A DNA stretch of 26,398 bases from RGIG1681 sp045596905 (GTDB taxonomy: Bacteria; Bacillota; Clostridia; Christensenellales; UBA1242): NCBI GenBank assembly GCA_045596905.1, contig JAZODG010000018.1, forward strand, positions 1 to 26,398, given 5' to 3'. Position numbers and translations under genes: made by a program. Within the stretch, counting starts at the first letter, position 1. Every line of letters starts with the position of its first letter. This document shows, piece by piece, positions 14,281 through 22,981 of the stretch. The notes under the pieces were generated by a model that was not told the origin of the DNA, made no database searches, and saw only the letters and a list, made by a program, of their open reading frames with translations.

Positions 14281-14532
14281 ATGACTCAAAAGATTGATGA
14301 GATAAAACTAAGTGAACTTGCTGTGGGAAAGACTGCAGAAGTTGTTGATGTTGAAAACGAAAACCTTGCTTTAAAAAGAAGGCTTCTTGATATGGGCATC
14401 ACTTGTGGAGTGACTGTGAAAATAAAAAAGATTGCGCCACTTGGTGACCCCATTAGCATTGAGCTTCGTGGATATGAGCTTTGTTTGAGAAAAACTGATA
14501 TGAAAAATATTAAGGTTAAGGTGATAAAATGA
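14281..14532 (+). CDS. feoA: FeoA ferrous iron transport protein
   Basis: 83 residues, normal for FeoA, a small cytoplasmic SH3-like protein that works with FeoB. Typical features are LSELAVGKTAEVVDV at the start, RRLLDMGITCGVTVKI in the middle and DPISIELRGYELCLRK at the end. The ATG has a strong AAGGGGGAG site at 14270-14278; an in-frame TTG at 14260 lies before that site and is rejected. It overlaps feoB by four bases (ATGA). Confidence 0.95.
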   Translation: MTQKIDEIKLSELAVGKTAEVVDVENENLALKRRLLDMGITCGVTVKIKKIAPLGDPISIELRGYELCLRKTDMKNIKVKVIK

Positions 14533-16496
14533 GAGTTGCTTTAGTTGGAAATCAAAATTCAGGAAAAACAACACTCTTTAATTTGTTGACGGGGAGCAAC
14601 CAAAAGGTTGGCAACTGGCCAGGTGTGACCATTGACAGAAAAGAAGGTTCTGTTTCAGGAAAAGATATTGTTATTGTTGACTTGCCTGGAATATATTCGC
14701 TGTCTCCGTATACAAGTGAAGAAATTATTTCAAGAGATTTTTTGCTTGAGTCAAAGCCTGACTTGATTGTGAATATTGTTGATGCAACTTCAATAGAGAG
14801 AAGTTTGTATTTAACAACTCAGCTTATGGAGCTTGATATTCCAGTTGTGGTTGCGCTCAATATGATTGACTTGCTTGAGAAAAAGGGACTGAAAATTGAC
14901 AGCAAAATTTTGGAGAAAGAACTAAAACTTCCAGTTGTTGAAATCTCTGCACTAAAAAAAGTTGGTATAGACAAGCTGGTTGAAATTATTGCTGATAAAA
15001 AAACGCAAAAAACAAAAAATATTCTCAAAATATTCCCTAAAAACATAGAAAATGAGTTAAAAATCATTGAAAATACGTTAAAAATTGCAAATAAAAGATT
15101 TGTTATGGTTAAAACTCTTGAAAGAGATGTTTTGTTTTTAGACAAAGAAAATGAAGAAATAAAACGTGCAAGAAATGTTGTTGAGAAATTGTATGGCTAT
15201 GACATTGAGCAGGTTATTGCCAATGAAAGATATAACTTTATTGTGAAAGTTCGTGAAAAATGTTTGATAAAAAATGAAATAAAACAGACCATAACAGACA
15301 AACTTGATAAGATGTTTTTGAATAGGTTTTTGGCTATCCCGATTTTTATTTTAATTATGACGGGTGTTTATGTTCTGTCGGTTGGTGTGGTTGGAAACTT
15401 TACAATAGATTTGATTGAATCGCTTGTTGAAAGGTTTAGTGGGTGGCTCAGTGGGGGCCTAGAAAATCTTGGGGCTTCGGACTGGTCAATAAGTTTGCTT
15501 GTTGATGGTGTTGTTGCTGGGGTTGGGGCAGTTATTGTGTTTATTCCACAGCTAATCATTATGTTTTTGTGCATTAGCATTCTTGAGACAACTGGTTATA
15601 TGTCAAGAATATCGTTTATTTTTGACAGAATGTTTCAGTCTTTTGGTTTGAGTGGAAAGTCGCTAGTGCCATTTATTGTTGGAACTGGTTGTTCTGTTCC
15701 AGCAATAATGAGTTGCCGAACAATTGAGGATAAAAGTGAAAAACAAATGACGGTTATTTTGACGCCATTTATTCCGTGTAGTGCGAAACTTCCTATCATA
15801 GCATTGTTTGCTGGGTTTTTCTTCCCAAACAACTCAGGACTTGTTTCTGTGTCTTTATATTTCTTTGCAATTGCAGTTATTATCTTGAGTGCTGTTTTGA
15901 TGAAAAAGTTTATTTATAAAGAAAAATCGAACACATTTATTTCAGAGCTGCCTGAGTATAAGATGCCAAGTGTGAAATATGTTTCAAGGGACGTGTTCGA
16001 TAAAACCAAAGAGTTTATTGAAAGGGCAGGAACAATCATACTGTTTTGTTCTGTATTTATCTGGTTTTTGAGTTCTTTTGGTTGGAACTTTAGATATGGA
16101 GTCGATATTGAAAAGAGTATGCTGGCAGGTATTGGCAGGGCGTTTAGTTGGTTCTTTTACCCGATTTTGGGTGAACTTAACTGGGCTGCTAGTGTGTCGG
16201 CAATTCAGGGGCTTATTGCAAAAGAGCAGGTTGTGTCTAGTATGACGGTTATCTCTGGTGTTGCTGGGGTTGAATCGAACATGTTTGCATCAGGAATATT
16301 TGCTGGTTTTAGCAAGGTGAGTGCATATGCATTTATGGTGTTTAATTTGTTTTCAGCTCCATGTCTTGGTGCTATCGGGGCAATGAGAAGTGAACTAGGC
16401 TCAGCAAAAAAGACAATGTTTGCTGTTTTATTCCAAATTTTGGCAGCGTGGGTGCTTTCAAGTTTGGTGTTTGGTGTTGGTTCATTATTGTTTTAA
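14529..16496 (+). CDS. feoB: FeoB ferrous iron transporter
   Basis: 655 residues. FeoB imports Fe(II) across the cytoplasmic membrane. The N-terminal G domain has G1 GNQNSGKT (7-14), the switch Thr in GVT (32-34), G3 DLPG (51-54), G4 NMID (111-114) and a G5-like SAL. A helical GDI-like domain follows, then the membrane part with two gate regions; conserved pieces include VGTGCSVPAIMSCRTI and TPFIPCSAKLPI, which carry the Cys residues on the proposed iron path. It has about eight or more membrane helices and is complete. It is coupled to feoA, with the small Cys-rich protein 11 bases downstream. Confidence 0.96.
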   Translation: MRVALVGNQNSGKTTLFNLLTGSNQKVGNWPGVTIDRKEGSVSGKDIVIVDLPGIYSLSPYTSEEIISRDFLLESKPDLIVNIVDATSIERSLYLTTQLMELDIPVVVALNMIDLLEKKGLKIDSKILEKELKLPVVEISALKKVGIDKLVEIIADKKTQKTKNILKIFPKNIENELKIIENTLKIANKRFVMVKTLERDVLFLDKENEEIKRARNVVEKLYGYDIEQVIANERYNFIVKVREKCLIKNEIKQTITDKLDKMFLNRFLAIPIFILIMTGVYVLSVGVVGNFTIDLIESLVERFSGWLSGGLENLGASDWSISLLVDGVVAGVGAVIVFIPQLIIMFLCISILETTGYMSRISFIFDRMFQSFGLSGKSLVPFIVGTGCSVPAIMSCRTIEDKSEKQMTVILTPFIPCSAKLPIIALFAGFFFPNNSGLVSVSLYFFAIAVIILSAVLMKKFIYKEKSNTFISELPEYKMPSVKYVSRDVFDKTKEFIERAGTIILFCSVFIWFLSSFGWNFRYGVDIEKSMLAGIGRAFSWFFYPILGELNWAASVSAIQGLIAKEQVVSSMTVISGVAGVESNMFASGIFAGFSKVSAYAFMVFNLFSAPCLGAIGAMRSELGSAKKTMFAVLFQILAAWVLSSLVFGVGSLLF

Positions 16497-16507
16497 GGAG
16501 AACATAT

Positions 16508-16651
16508 ATGAAGTTTATTGATGTTGTGATACTTATATCTGTTTTGGCTATTATGGGGGTTATTTTCTGGCGAAAATTTTTGCATAAAAAATCAAAGTCG
16601 CATTGTGAAAATTGCAAATATTCAGATTGTAAAAATAGGCATAATAATTAG
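16508..16651 (+). CDS. FeoB-associated Cys-rich membrane protein
   Basis: 47 residues: one membrane helix (about 4-22), a basic stretch, then HCENCKYSDC with three Cys. This matches the small FeoB-associated Cys-rich family found after feoB in Firmicutes. Its role is unproven; it may bind iron or regulate FeoB. AAGGAG (16495-16500) supports the ATG, and a longer version starting inside feoB lacks a site. Confidence 0.86.
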   Translation: MKFIDVVILISVLAIMGVIFWRKFLHKKSKSHCENCKYSDCKNRHNN

Positions 16652-16665
16652 ATTTTTTAAAATAT

Positions 16666-16700
16666 GGACAAATCACAGGGATTGTTCGTATTTTTTAAGT
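16666..16700 (+). terminator. possible weak terminator after the feo operon
   Basis: A 6-bp stem (16666-16671 with 16682-16687, one G-T pair) with a 10-base loop, then a T-rich run. The stem is weak. Confidence 0.3.
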
Positions 16701-16709
16701 TTTTTTGTA

Positions 16710-16738
16710 TTGACAAGAACAGGCTAAAAAAATATAAT
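16710..16738 (+). promoter_or_regulatory. perfect consensus sigma-A promoter of the ABC transporter
   Basis: TTGACA (16710-16715), a 17-base spacer and TATAAT (16733-16738), all exactly consensus. The expected start is near 16745, giving a leader of about 36 nt. Confidence 0.88.
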
Positions 16739-16780
16739 TTTTTTATTATATTTAAAGCAAAAATGCTTAGGAGAATAACT

Positions 16781-19645
16781 ATGTTAAAGTTAAAAGGCAT
16801 TACAAAAGTTTATGAAATGGGAGATTCAAAGGTTGAAGCACTCAAGGGTGTTGACCTTTGTTTTAGAAAGAGTGAGTTTGTTTCTATTCTTGGTCCTAGT
16901 GGCTGTGGAAAAACAACCATGCTCAATATTATTGGTGGTCTTGATAGATACACCGATGGTGACCTTATCATAAATGGTGTTTCAACAAAAGAATATAAAG
17001 ATGCAGATTGGGATACATATAGAAATCACTCAGTTGGGTTTGTGTTTCAAAGTTACAATTTGATTCCACACCAAACAGTTTTGGAAAACGTTGAACTTGC
17101 GCTCACACTCTCAGGTGTTTCAAAAGAAGAAAGAAGACTTCGTGCAACCGACGTGTTAAGACGTGTTGGTTTGGGTGACAAACTTGGAAACAAACCAAGC
17201 CAGCTTTCTGGTGGACAAATGCAAAGAGTTGCGATTGCTCGTGCTCTTGTGAATGACCCTGAAATTATTTTGGCTGACGAACCAACCGGTGCTCTTGACA
17301 CTGAAACAAGTGTTCAGATTATGGAAATTTTGAAAGAGATTTCAAATGACAGGCTCATTATTATGGTTACTCACAACCCTGAACTTGCTGAGCAATATTC
17401 AAACAGAATCGTTAATCTCTTAGATGGCGAAGTTACTGGTGATAGCAATCCATACTCTGAAAAAGAAGAAACAAAAGAAGTTGAAAAGAACTTGAAGGCT
17501 AAACTCAAAGCTCAAGTAAAAGATGGTTTAACAGATAAACAAAGGGCTAAAAAAGAAAAGAAGAAAAGAATGTCTTTCTGGACAGCACTTTCACTTTCAT
17601 TTAAGAACCTTTTAACAAAAAAGGCAAGAACTATTCTTGTGGCGTTTGCAGGTTCAATTGGTATTATTGGTATTGCGTTAATCTTGGCTGTTTCAAGTGG
17701 GTTCTCAACCTATATTAACAAAATGCAAGAAGACACACTTTCAACTAGTCCGATAGTTATTCAGTCAAAAAAGATAGACTTTGCTTCAATTGTTTCTCAG
17801 ATGTTCCTTGAACAGGCTGAGTCTGAAAATGCAGACAACCCAGACAATGGCGTTTATGTTAAACAAAACATTTCTACAATGATGAACAGTGTTGGAAACA
17901 ACATGGGTACAAACAACCTTGAAAAGTTTTATGCTTATGTAGAAGCAAACTATGATGATTTGAAAGAGTATATTACGGCTATTAAACGCTCTTATGATTT
18001 AGGCTTAGAGTTTTACTTAGACAAAGAAGATGTTGGATATGTGCCTGGGGTTGCTGTTGAACCAGACCCAAACAGCAGGGCACTTATGACAATGATTACA
18101 AAATATGCACTCTTCTTCTTTGAAGATAAAACCGGTATTGTTTCAGTTGCAAACTCAGACGGAAGCTACACACTTCACAGACCAACAACACTTCCAGCAG
18201 AAGAGTATTATAACGGCGACGAAAAGCTAGAACAAAGAAAAGCTGCATATCCATTTATTTATGACAATCAATATGAAAATCTTTATAACATTGCTGAAAG
18301 ATTAGAAGACCCTGCAAACAACAAAACAATAAAACTTTCAACACAACAAGAAATTTTGAACTTAGTGTTTGGTGTGTTTGATATCAACTTTGACATGTCT
18401 CAAATGTCAGGTGGTTCATCAATGTCTTCAATGTTTGGAAGCATGAATATCTTTCATGAAATGATTGATAATCACGATTTTATCAAATCACAATATGACC
18501 TTTTGGCTGGTGATTGGGTTAAAAACGATGCAGAACATGCAAACGAAGCATATTTGGTTTTGGACAGCAACAACGAACTTGATGACTATATTTTATATGG
18601 CTTAGGACTTTTGTCAGATACACAAATGGATAAGGTATTAAAGGGTGTTGTTGAAAACAAAAAAGTTGATGACCCTATTGATTTTAATTTGATTATAGGA
18701 AAGACCTATAAGGTTTTAGACGCTTCTGATTATTATGTTGATGACGGAACCGGAAAGTTTATTGATTTTAGATTATATTCAAAATCAGTTAAGGTTGAAG
18801 ACCCAGACAATCCTGGAACATTTATTGAAACAAACCCTTATTATGATGCAACTCAAGGCACATATAAGACAATGGCTGCATATAAAAACGCATATGATAA
18901 CTGCGAAAACGAAGTTAAGATTGTTGGTATTATCAGAACCAATGAAACAACAAAATCTGGCTCAATTGGAACTGGTGTGGCATACACAAAATATTTCACA
19001 CAGCAAATGATTGATTATAGAAATGAAAAGATTGAAAGTTTTAACGCTGACTTTAACAGCATTGCTGAAATTGATGTTAAAAAGCCAAAAACCATTTCAA
19101 TTTATATCAAGTCATTTGAATCAAAAGAAGGTGTTGTGGCATTTATTGATGGATACAATGCACAAGCTGAAAAAGATGACCAAATCACTTATACGGACGT
19201 TGCAGGCTTTATTATGAGCACTGTTTCAACAATCATCAACGCTATCACATATGTTCTTATTGCGTTTGTTAGTGTTTCACTTGTTGTTAGTTCAATCATG
19301 ATTGGAATCATCACATATATTTCAGTTATTGAAAGAACAAAAGAAATCGGTGTACTTCGCTCTGTTGGTGCATCTAAGAAAGACGTTAAACGTGTGTTTA
19401 CTGCAGAAAGCTTCATTATTGGGCTTGCCAGTGGTGTGCTTGGTATTGGTGTTTCACTTTTGCTTACAATCCCAATCAATTTGATTTTTGCACACTTTAC
19501 AGGCATTTCAGGTCTTGCAAACCTTCCAGTTGTTGGAAGTGTTGTGCTTATTGTGATTAGTGTTGTGTTGACACTTATCTCAGGACTTATCCCAGCAAAA
19601 GCTGCTGCTAAGAAAGACCCTGTTATTGCACTTCGTGAAAATTAA
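16781..19645 (+). CDS. MacB-like ABC transporter, ATPase fused to FtsX-type permease
   Basis: 954 residues from the ATG at 16781, which has TAGGAG just upstream; an in-frame ATG at 16664 lies before the promoter and is rejected. Residues 1 to about 230 are a LolD/MacB-type ATPase: Walker A GPSGCGKTT (38-46), signature LSGGQMQRVA (near 142-151), Walker B with ILADEPTGALD (near 163-173). A charged linker leads to a first membrane helix (about 285-310). Then comes an extracytoplasmic domain of about 480 residues, and three helices of the FtsX permease with the hallmark RTKEIGVLRSVGASKKDVKR and the end PAKAAAKKDPVIALREN. The family extrudes peptides, antibiotics or lipoproteins by a mechanotransmission mechanism. 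The periplasmic-type domain is about twice MacB's. No two-component system is adjacent. The substrate is unknown. Confidence 0.92.
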   Translation: MLKLKGITKVYEMGDSKVEALKGVDLCFRKSEFVSILGPSGCGKTTMLNIIGGLDRYTDGDLIINGVSTKEYKDADWDTYRNHSVGFVFQSYNLIPHQTVLENVELALTLSGVSKEERRLRATDVLRRVGLGDKLGNKPSQLSGGQMQRVAIARALVNDPEIILADEPTGALDTETSVQIMEILKEISNDRLIIMVTHNPELAEQYSNRIVNLLDGEVTGDSNPYSEKEETKEVEKNLKAKLKAQVKDGLTDKQRAKKEKKKRMSFWTALSLSFKNLLTKKARTILVAFAGSIGIIGIALILAVSSGFSTYINKMQEDTLSTSPIVIQSKKIDFASIVSQMFLEQAESENADNPDNGVYVKQNISTMMNSVGNNMGTNNLEKFYAYVEANYDDLKEYITAIKRSYDLGLEFYLDKEDVGYVPGVAVEPDPNSRALMTMITKYALFFFEDKTGIVSVANSDGSYTLHRPTTLPAEEYYNGDEKLEQRKAAYPFIYDNQYENLYNIAERLEDPANNKTIKLSTQQEILNLVFGVFDINFDMSQMSGGSSMSSMFGSMNIFHEMIDNHDFIKSQYDLLAGDWVKNDAEHANEAYLVLDSNNELDDYILYGLGLLSDTQMDKVLKGVVENKKVDDPIDFNLIIGKTYKVLDASDYYVDDGTGKFIDFRLYSKSVKVEDPDNPGTFIETNPYYDATQGTYKTMAAYKNAYDNCENEVKIVGIIRTNETTKSGSIGTGVAYTKYFTQQMIDYRNEKIESFNADFNSIAEIDVKKPKTISIYIKSFESKEGVVAFIDGYNAQAEKDDQITYTDVAGFIMSTVSTIINAITYVLIAFVSVSLVVSSIMIGIITYISVIERTKEIGVLRSVGASKKDVKRVFTAESFIIGLASGVLGIGVSLLLTIPINLIFAHFTGISGLANLPVVGSVVLIVISVVLTLISGLIPAKAAAKKDPVIALREN

Positions 19646-19648
19646 TAG

Positions 19649-19679
19649 AAAACATCAAGCTTTTGCTTGGTGTTTTTTT
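19649..19679 (+). terminator. intrinsic terminator after the ABC transporter
   Basis: A 12-bp stem (19649-19660 with 19665-19676, one G-T pair) with loop TTTT, then a T-run. Confidence 0.9.
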
Positions 19680-19710
19680 GTGTGATAAAACAGCTGGAAT
19701 ATAAATTTGC

Positions 19711-19739
19711 TTTACTTAAAATATTAATTAATATATAAT
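19711..19739 (+). promoter_or_regulatory. promoter for the glycan cluster
   Basis: TTTACT (19711-19716), a 17-base spacer and a perfect TATAAT (19734-19739). The expected start is near 19746, giving a leader of about 60 nt before the GT32 gene. Confidence 0.6.
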
Positions 19740-19805
19740 TTTAAGTGATTTAAGACTTGTTTTTATATGAGTTTTTGTTAATTTGAAAGTTTGGTGGTGA
19801 TTATT

Positions 19806-20558
19806 TTGATACCTAAAATTATTCATTATATTTGGCTTGGTGGAAAACCCCTGCCAAAAATTGCAGAAAAGTGCATAAAATCATGGAAAAAATATTGTCC
19901 AGATTATGAAATTAAACGCTGGGACGAATCCAACTTAAATATCGATTGTTGCAAATATTCAAGGCAGGCATTTGAAGCAAAAAGATATGCATTTGTGGCA
20001 GATGCTGCAAGGTTTGACATTTTGTTTAATCACGGTGGAATCTATCTTGATATTGACGTTGAACTTTATGCTTCTCTAGACAAGTTTTTGAGCGATACTG
20101 CAATCATGGCTTTTGAAAATGAAGATGCAATTGCTCCGGGACTTATTATGGCTTGTGAAAAGGGAAATAAATATATTCAAGAAATGTTTGAGATGTATAA
20201 AAATGTTAGCTTTTTAAACGATGACGGCTCTCAAAATCTTGAAACAGTATGTGAAAAAGTTACTAACTATCTGTTGAAGTTTGGTTTGGTTCTCAACAAC
20301 CAAAACCAAAAAGTTTTGGACTTTAGTTTGTATGCATCTGAATATTTTTGTCCAAAGAGTTTGAGTGACGGTGTTGTTAGAAAAACGCAAAACACGGTTG
20401 CAATTCATCATTATTATGGCTCATGGCAGAAGAAATCATCAAAAATCAAGAGTAAAATCTTGCAGTTTATCAAAAGGATAATCGGTCAAAAAACTGTTAA
20501 TAAACTAAAAGCAAAAAGGAAAAAGAAAAATGAAAATACTGCATCTTCTAGCAAGTAA
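19806..20558 (+). CDS. GT32-family glycosyltransferase
   Basis: 250 residues. It begins IPKIIHYIWLGGKPLPKIAEK, the typical start of bacterial GT32 (OCH1-like, capsule or surface polysaccharide) sugar transferases. It contains FVADAARFDILFNHGGIYLDID (split by position: residues about 62-84), with the DxD metal-binding DID. The C-terminus is strongly basic, perhaps for contact with membrane lipids. The start is taken as TTG at 19806, because GGTGGTGA (19793-19800) makes a good Shine-Dalgarno there and the protein then aligns with family starts. Earlier GTG or TTG codons lie inside that site. It overlaps the GT4 gene by 29 bases. Confidence 0.88.
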   Translation: MIPKIIHYIWLGGKPLPKIAEKCIKSWKKYCPDYEIKRWDESNLNIDCCKYSRQAFEAKRYAFVADAARFDILFNHGGIYLDIDVELYASLDKFLSDTAIMAFENEDAIAPGLIMACEKGNKYIQEMFEMYKNVSFLNDDGSQNLETVCEKVTNYLLKFGLVLNNQNQKVLDFSLYASEYFCPKSLSDGVVRKTQNTVAIHHYYGSWQKKSSKIKSKILQFIKRIIGQKTVNKLKAKRKKKNENTASSSK

Positions 20559-21558
20559 CAAGTATTCGGGCGCAGAAAATGTTGTTTGTCAGATTATCAA
20601 AATGTTTGAGTCTGAAGTTCAAATGGTTTACTGTTCGCCTGTGGGTGAGATTGAAAATGCATTAAAAGAAAAGAATGTTCCATATTTGCCGATTGATTCG
20701 CTTAATAAAAAAGAAGTGAAAAAGGTAGTGGAAGAGTATAAGCCTAATATCATTCATGCGCATGATATTAGGGCTAGTATTGTTGCAAGTGCATTTGCAA
20801 AACAGGTTAAGGTTGTTTCGCATATTCATGGAAGTGATAAAAGAAATATGGGCAGAATCACGCCAAAATCGGTGTTATATGCCATGGTGTCAAAGAGATT
20901 CCATAAAATTATTTGTGTTTCAAATTCGTGTTTGAATGAATATTATTTCAAAAACAAAATCAAAGATAAGTCAGTAGTGCTTCACAATATCATCAGTTTA
21001 GATAGACTTTATGAGCAAGAAAAAACTGACAAAAACACATATAAATATGAAGTGTGTTATTTGGGCAGGCTTTCAGAAGTTAAAAACCCAATAAGAGCAC
21101 TTGAGATTATGAAAGAAGTTGTTTTGAGAAGGCCACAAACAAAATGTGTGGTGCTTGGCGACGGCGAACTTAAACAACAATGTGAAGCGTTTGTTAAAGA
21201 CAATGGATTAACTCAAAATATTGAACTTTTGGGCTTTGTAAAAAATCCATATAAGATTTTAAAGTCTTCAAGAGTTCTGCTTATGAGCTCAATTAGTGAA
21301 GGCACTCCGATGGCGCTTGTTGAAGCGTTTGCACTAGGAATTCCTATTGTGTCAACAAAAGTTGATGGTGCAGTTGAAATTGTTAAAGACAAAAAAATGG
21401 GCAGTTTATATGATTCAAACCAAGAAGCTGCTGAACAGGTTATTGAAATTATTGAAAATGACAAAAAACAATATGTTGAATATTTGACGGAGTTTTCAAA
21501 AGAATATAATGATGTGCAAAGTTACAAACAGAAAATGTTAGAAATTTATGAAAAATAA
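20530..21558 (+). CDS. GT4-family glycosyltransferase
   Basis: 342 residues with the GT-B fold. The N-terminal half has the ILHLLASNKYSGAENVV nucleotide-fold start and IHAHDIRASI. The C-terminal half has YLGRLSEVKNPIRALE, then SEGTPMALVEAFALGIPIVST (near 257-277), the EX7E-type donor-binding motif of family 4 retaining transferases. It should act at the inner face of the membrane in surface polysaccharide assembly. The site AAAGGA lies within the end of the GT32 gene. Donor and acceptor sugars are not predictable. Confidence 0.9.
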   Translation: MKILHLLASNKYSGAENVVCQIIKMFESEVQMVYCSPVGEIENALKEKNVPYLPIDSLNKKEVKKVVEEYKPNIIHAHDIRASIVASAFAKQVKVVSHIHGSDKRNMGRITPKSVLYAMVSKRFHKIICVSNSCLNEYYFKNKIKDKSVVLHNIISLDRLYEQEKTDKNTYKYEVCYLGRLSEVKNPIRALEIMKEVVLRRPQTKCVVLGDGELKQQCEAFVKDNGLTQNIELLGFVKNPYKILKSSRVLLMSSISEGTPMALVEAFALGIPIVSTKVDGAVEIVKDKKMGSLYDSNQEAAEQVIEIIENDKKQYVEYLTEFSKEYNDVQSYKQKMLEIYEK

Positions 21559-21592
21559 AATTTGGTGAAATAGCCAAAGTTAGGAGCAAAAG

Positions 21593-22981
21593 ATGGGATT
21601 ATTATCAGCTAGATTTGAAATGGACGAAAAAGATAAGGCGATGAATAAAATCTTTGAAAGAATCATTGTGGTTCTTGCGTTTATGCAGATTTTGTCGCCA
21701 CTTATTACGTCACTTTGTTGTTTGATTGGAATACAAATGGACATGCTCAACGTTATGCTTTTGGTCATGATATCGTTCTTGATTGTTGAAGTGTTGCACT
21801 TGTCGTTTAATTTGATTTTTATTCAGTGGAAAAAACCAAATCTGTTTCAGATATTTGCCATGATTATGGCATTATGGCTCATTTTGGTTGCTTTAGTGAA
21901 TAATGCCGTTAACTTCACATTTATCTTTTATTTGTGTTATATGCTTTGTTTTGTAATGTTTGTTAAGATAGATAAAAAACATTATAAATGGTTAATGTTC
22001 GTTTTCATTTTTGTAATGACAATTTGTTCAATTATGGGCTTGATTGACCCACTTAACAATTTTATGCCGGGTTTTAGCAAGAGATATTTTCCAATGTCTT
22101 TGCAGTTTGCAAACTCAAACTATGCGTCTTATGTGACTGCTCTTGCAATTTTGCTTTGCATGTATGTTATAAAAAATTACAACAAAATTTGGGAGCAAAT
22201 TGTTTTCTGGATTTGCTTTGCTATTTTAAACTTCACAATCTTTGTTAATGGTTGTTACGCTGGCGAATTCGCTGTTTTCATTGCTGAATTTTTCCTTCTT
22301 TTATTCTATTGGATAAAGAATAAAAAGTGTCCATGGAAGATTATTGGTTGTTTTGCGATTTCAGTTATTATGAGCTTTGCGTTTATATTGTTCCCAAATA
22401 TTTGGGCAGCATCTTCAGCATCAGCAAACTTCTTCTATGAAAGCTTGGCAATTATGGATAATGTTTTTGGAACAACATTCCTTCGTGATTCTTCAATATT
22501 ATTTTCAGGAAAAGAAATTGAGAAGGTTCTTGGGGCTGACGGCTACGACAGGGGTTCATATGTGTCTGACATTTGGGGATATGTTTTCCACAGCCCATTG
22601 ACATTCTTGTTTGGTTATGGTGCAGGAAAGAACTATGAAGTTTTGGTTCATAACGTTTATCTTCAAATGCTACTAGAAATTGGATTTATTGGACTTGCAT
22701 TGTATTTAACACTCATTGTTTTATTTGCAATTGCGTTTATCAAGAACTTAAGAAAGCTTGACGATAACAAGATTTTCTTGTTTGCAATATTTGCAACATT
22801 TGTGTTGATTATTCATAATTTTGGACCACTTGAGTCATATTCGTTTATTTATTTCATGATGTTGTTTGCTGTGCTTTATAAAAACAGAAATAAAACAGAA
22901 TCTGTTGAAACCACAGAAAAAGTTGAAGTTAAAGAAAAGACAGAATCAAAAGAAGAAGGTGCTAACGATGGAGCAAAATAA
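21593..22981 (+). CDS. O-antigen ligase/polymerase-like membrane protein (copy 1)
   Basis: 462 residues with ten or more hydrophobic helices. A large loop in the C-terminal half (ESLAIMDNVFGTTFLRDSS to FGYGAGKNYEVLVHNVYLQ) carries the VHN motif with a following L-x-x-L-x-x-x-G segment typical of Wzy/WaaL-type enzymes, which polymerise or ligate glycan repeat units outside the membrane. The C-terminal about 40 residues are a Lys/Glu-rich tail. TAGGAG at 21581-21586 supports the start. It follows the GT4 gene by 34 bases and overlaps its paralogue by 14 bases. Confidence 0.83.
   Translation: MGLLSARFEMDEKDKAMNKIFERIIVVLAFMQILSPLITSLCCLIGIQMDMLNVMLLVMISFLIVEVLHLSFNLIFIQWKKPNLFQIFAMIMALWLILVALVNNAVNFTFIFYLCYMLCFVMFVKIDKKHYKWLMFVFIFVMTICSIMGLIDPLNNFMPGFSKRYFPMSLQFANSNYASYVTALAILLCMYVIKNYNKIWEQIVFWICFAILNFTIFVNGCYAGEFAVFIAEFFLLLFYWIKNKKCPWKIIGCFAISVIMSFAFILFPNIWAASSASANFFYESLAIMDNVFGTTFLRDSSILFSGKEIEKVLGADGYDRGSYVSDIWGYVFHSPLTFLFGYGAGKNYEVLVHNVYLQMLLEIGFIGLALYLTLIVLFAIAFIKNLRKLDDNKIFLFAIFATFVLIIHNFGPLESYSFIYFMMLFAVLYKNRNKTESVETTEKVEVKEKTESKEEGANDGAK

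Noticed and set aside
16664..16780. In-frame extension of the ABC transporter by 39 residues
   Set aside because: It begins upstream of the perfect TTGACA/TATAAT promoter, lacks a Shine-Dalgarno and adds residues unlike the family; the ATG at 16781 has TAGGAG.
22866..22967. Longer N-terminus of the second polymerase/ligase-like protein
   Set aside because: It would overlap copy 1 by more than 100 bases and adds a Lys-rich stretch read from copy 1's tail in another frame.
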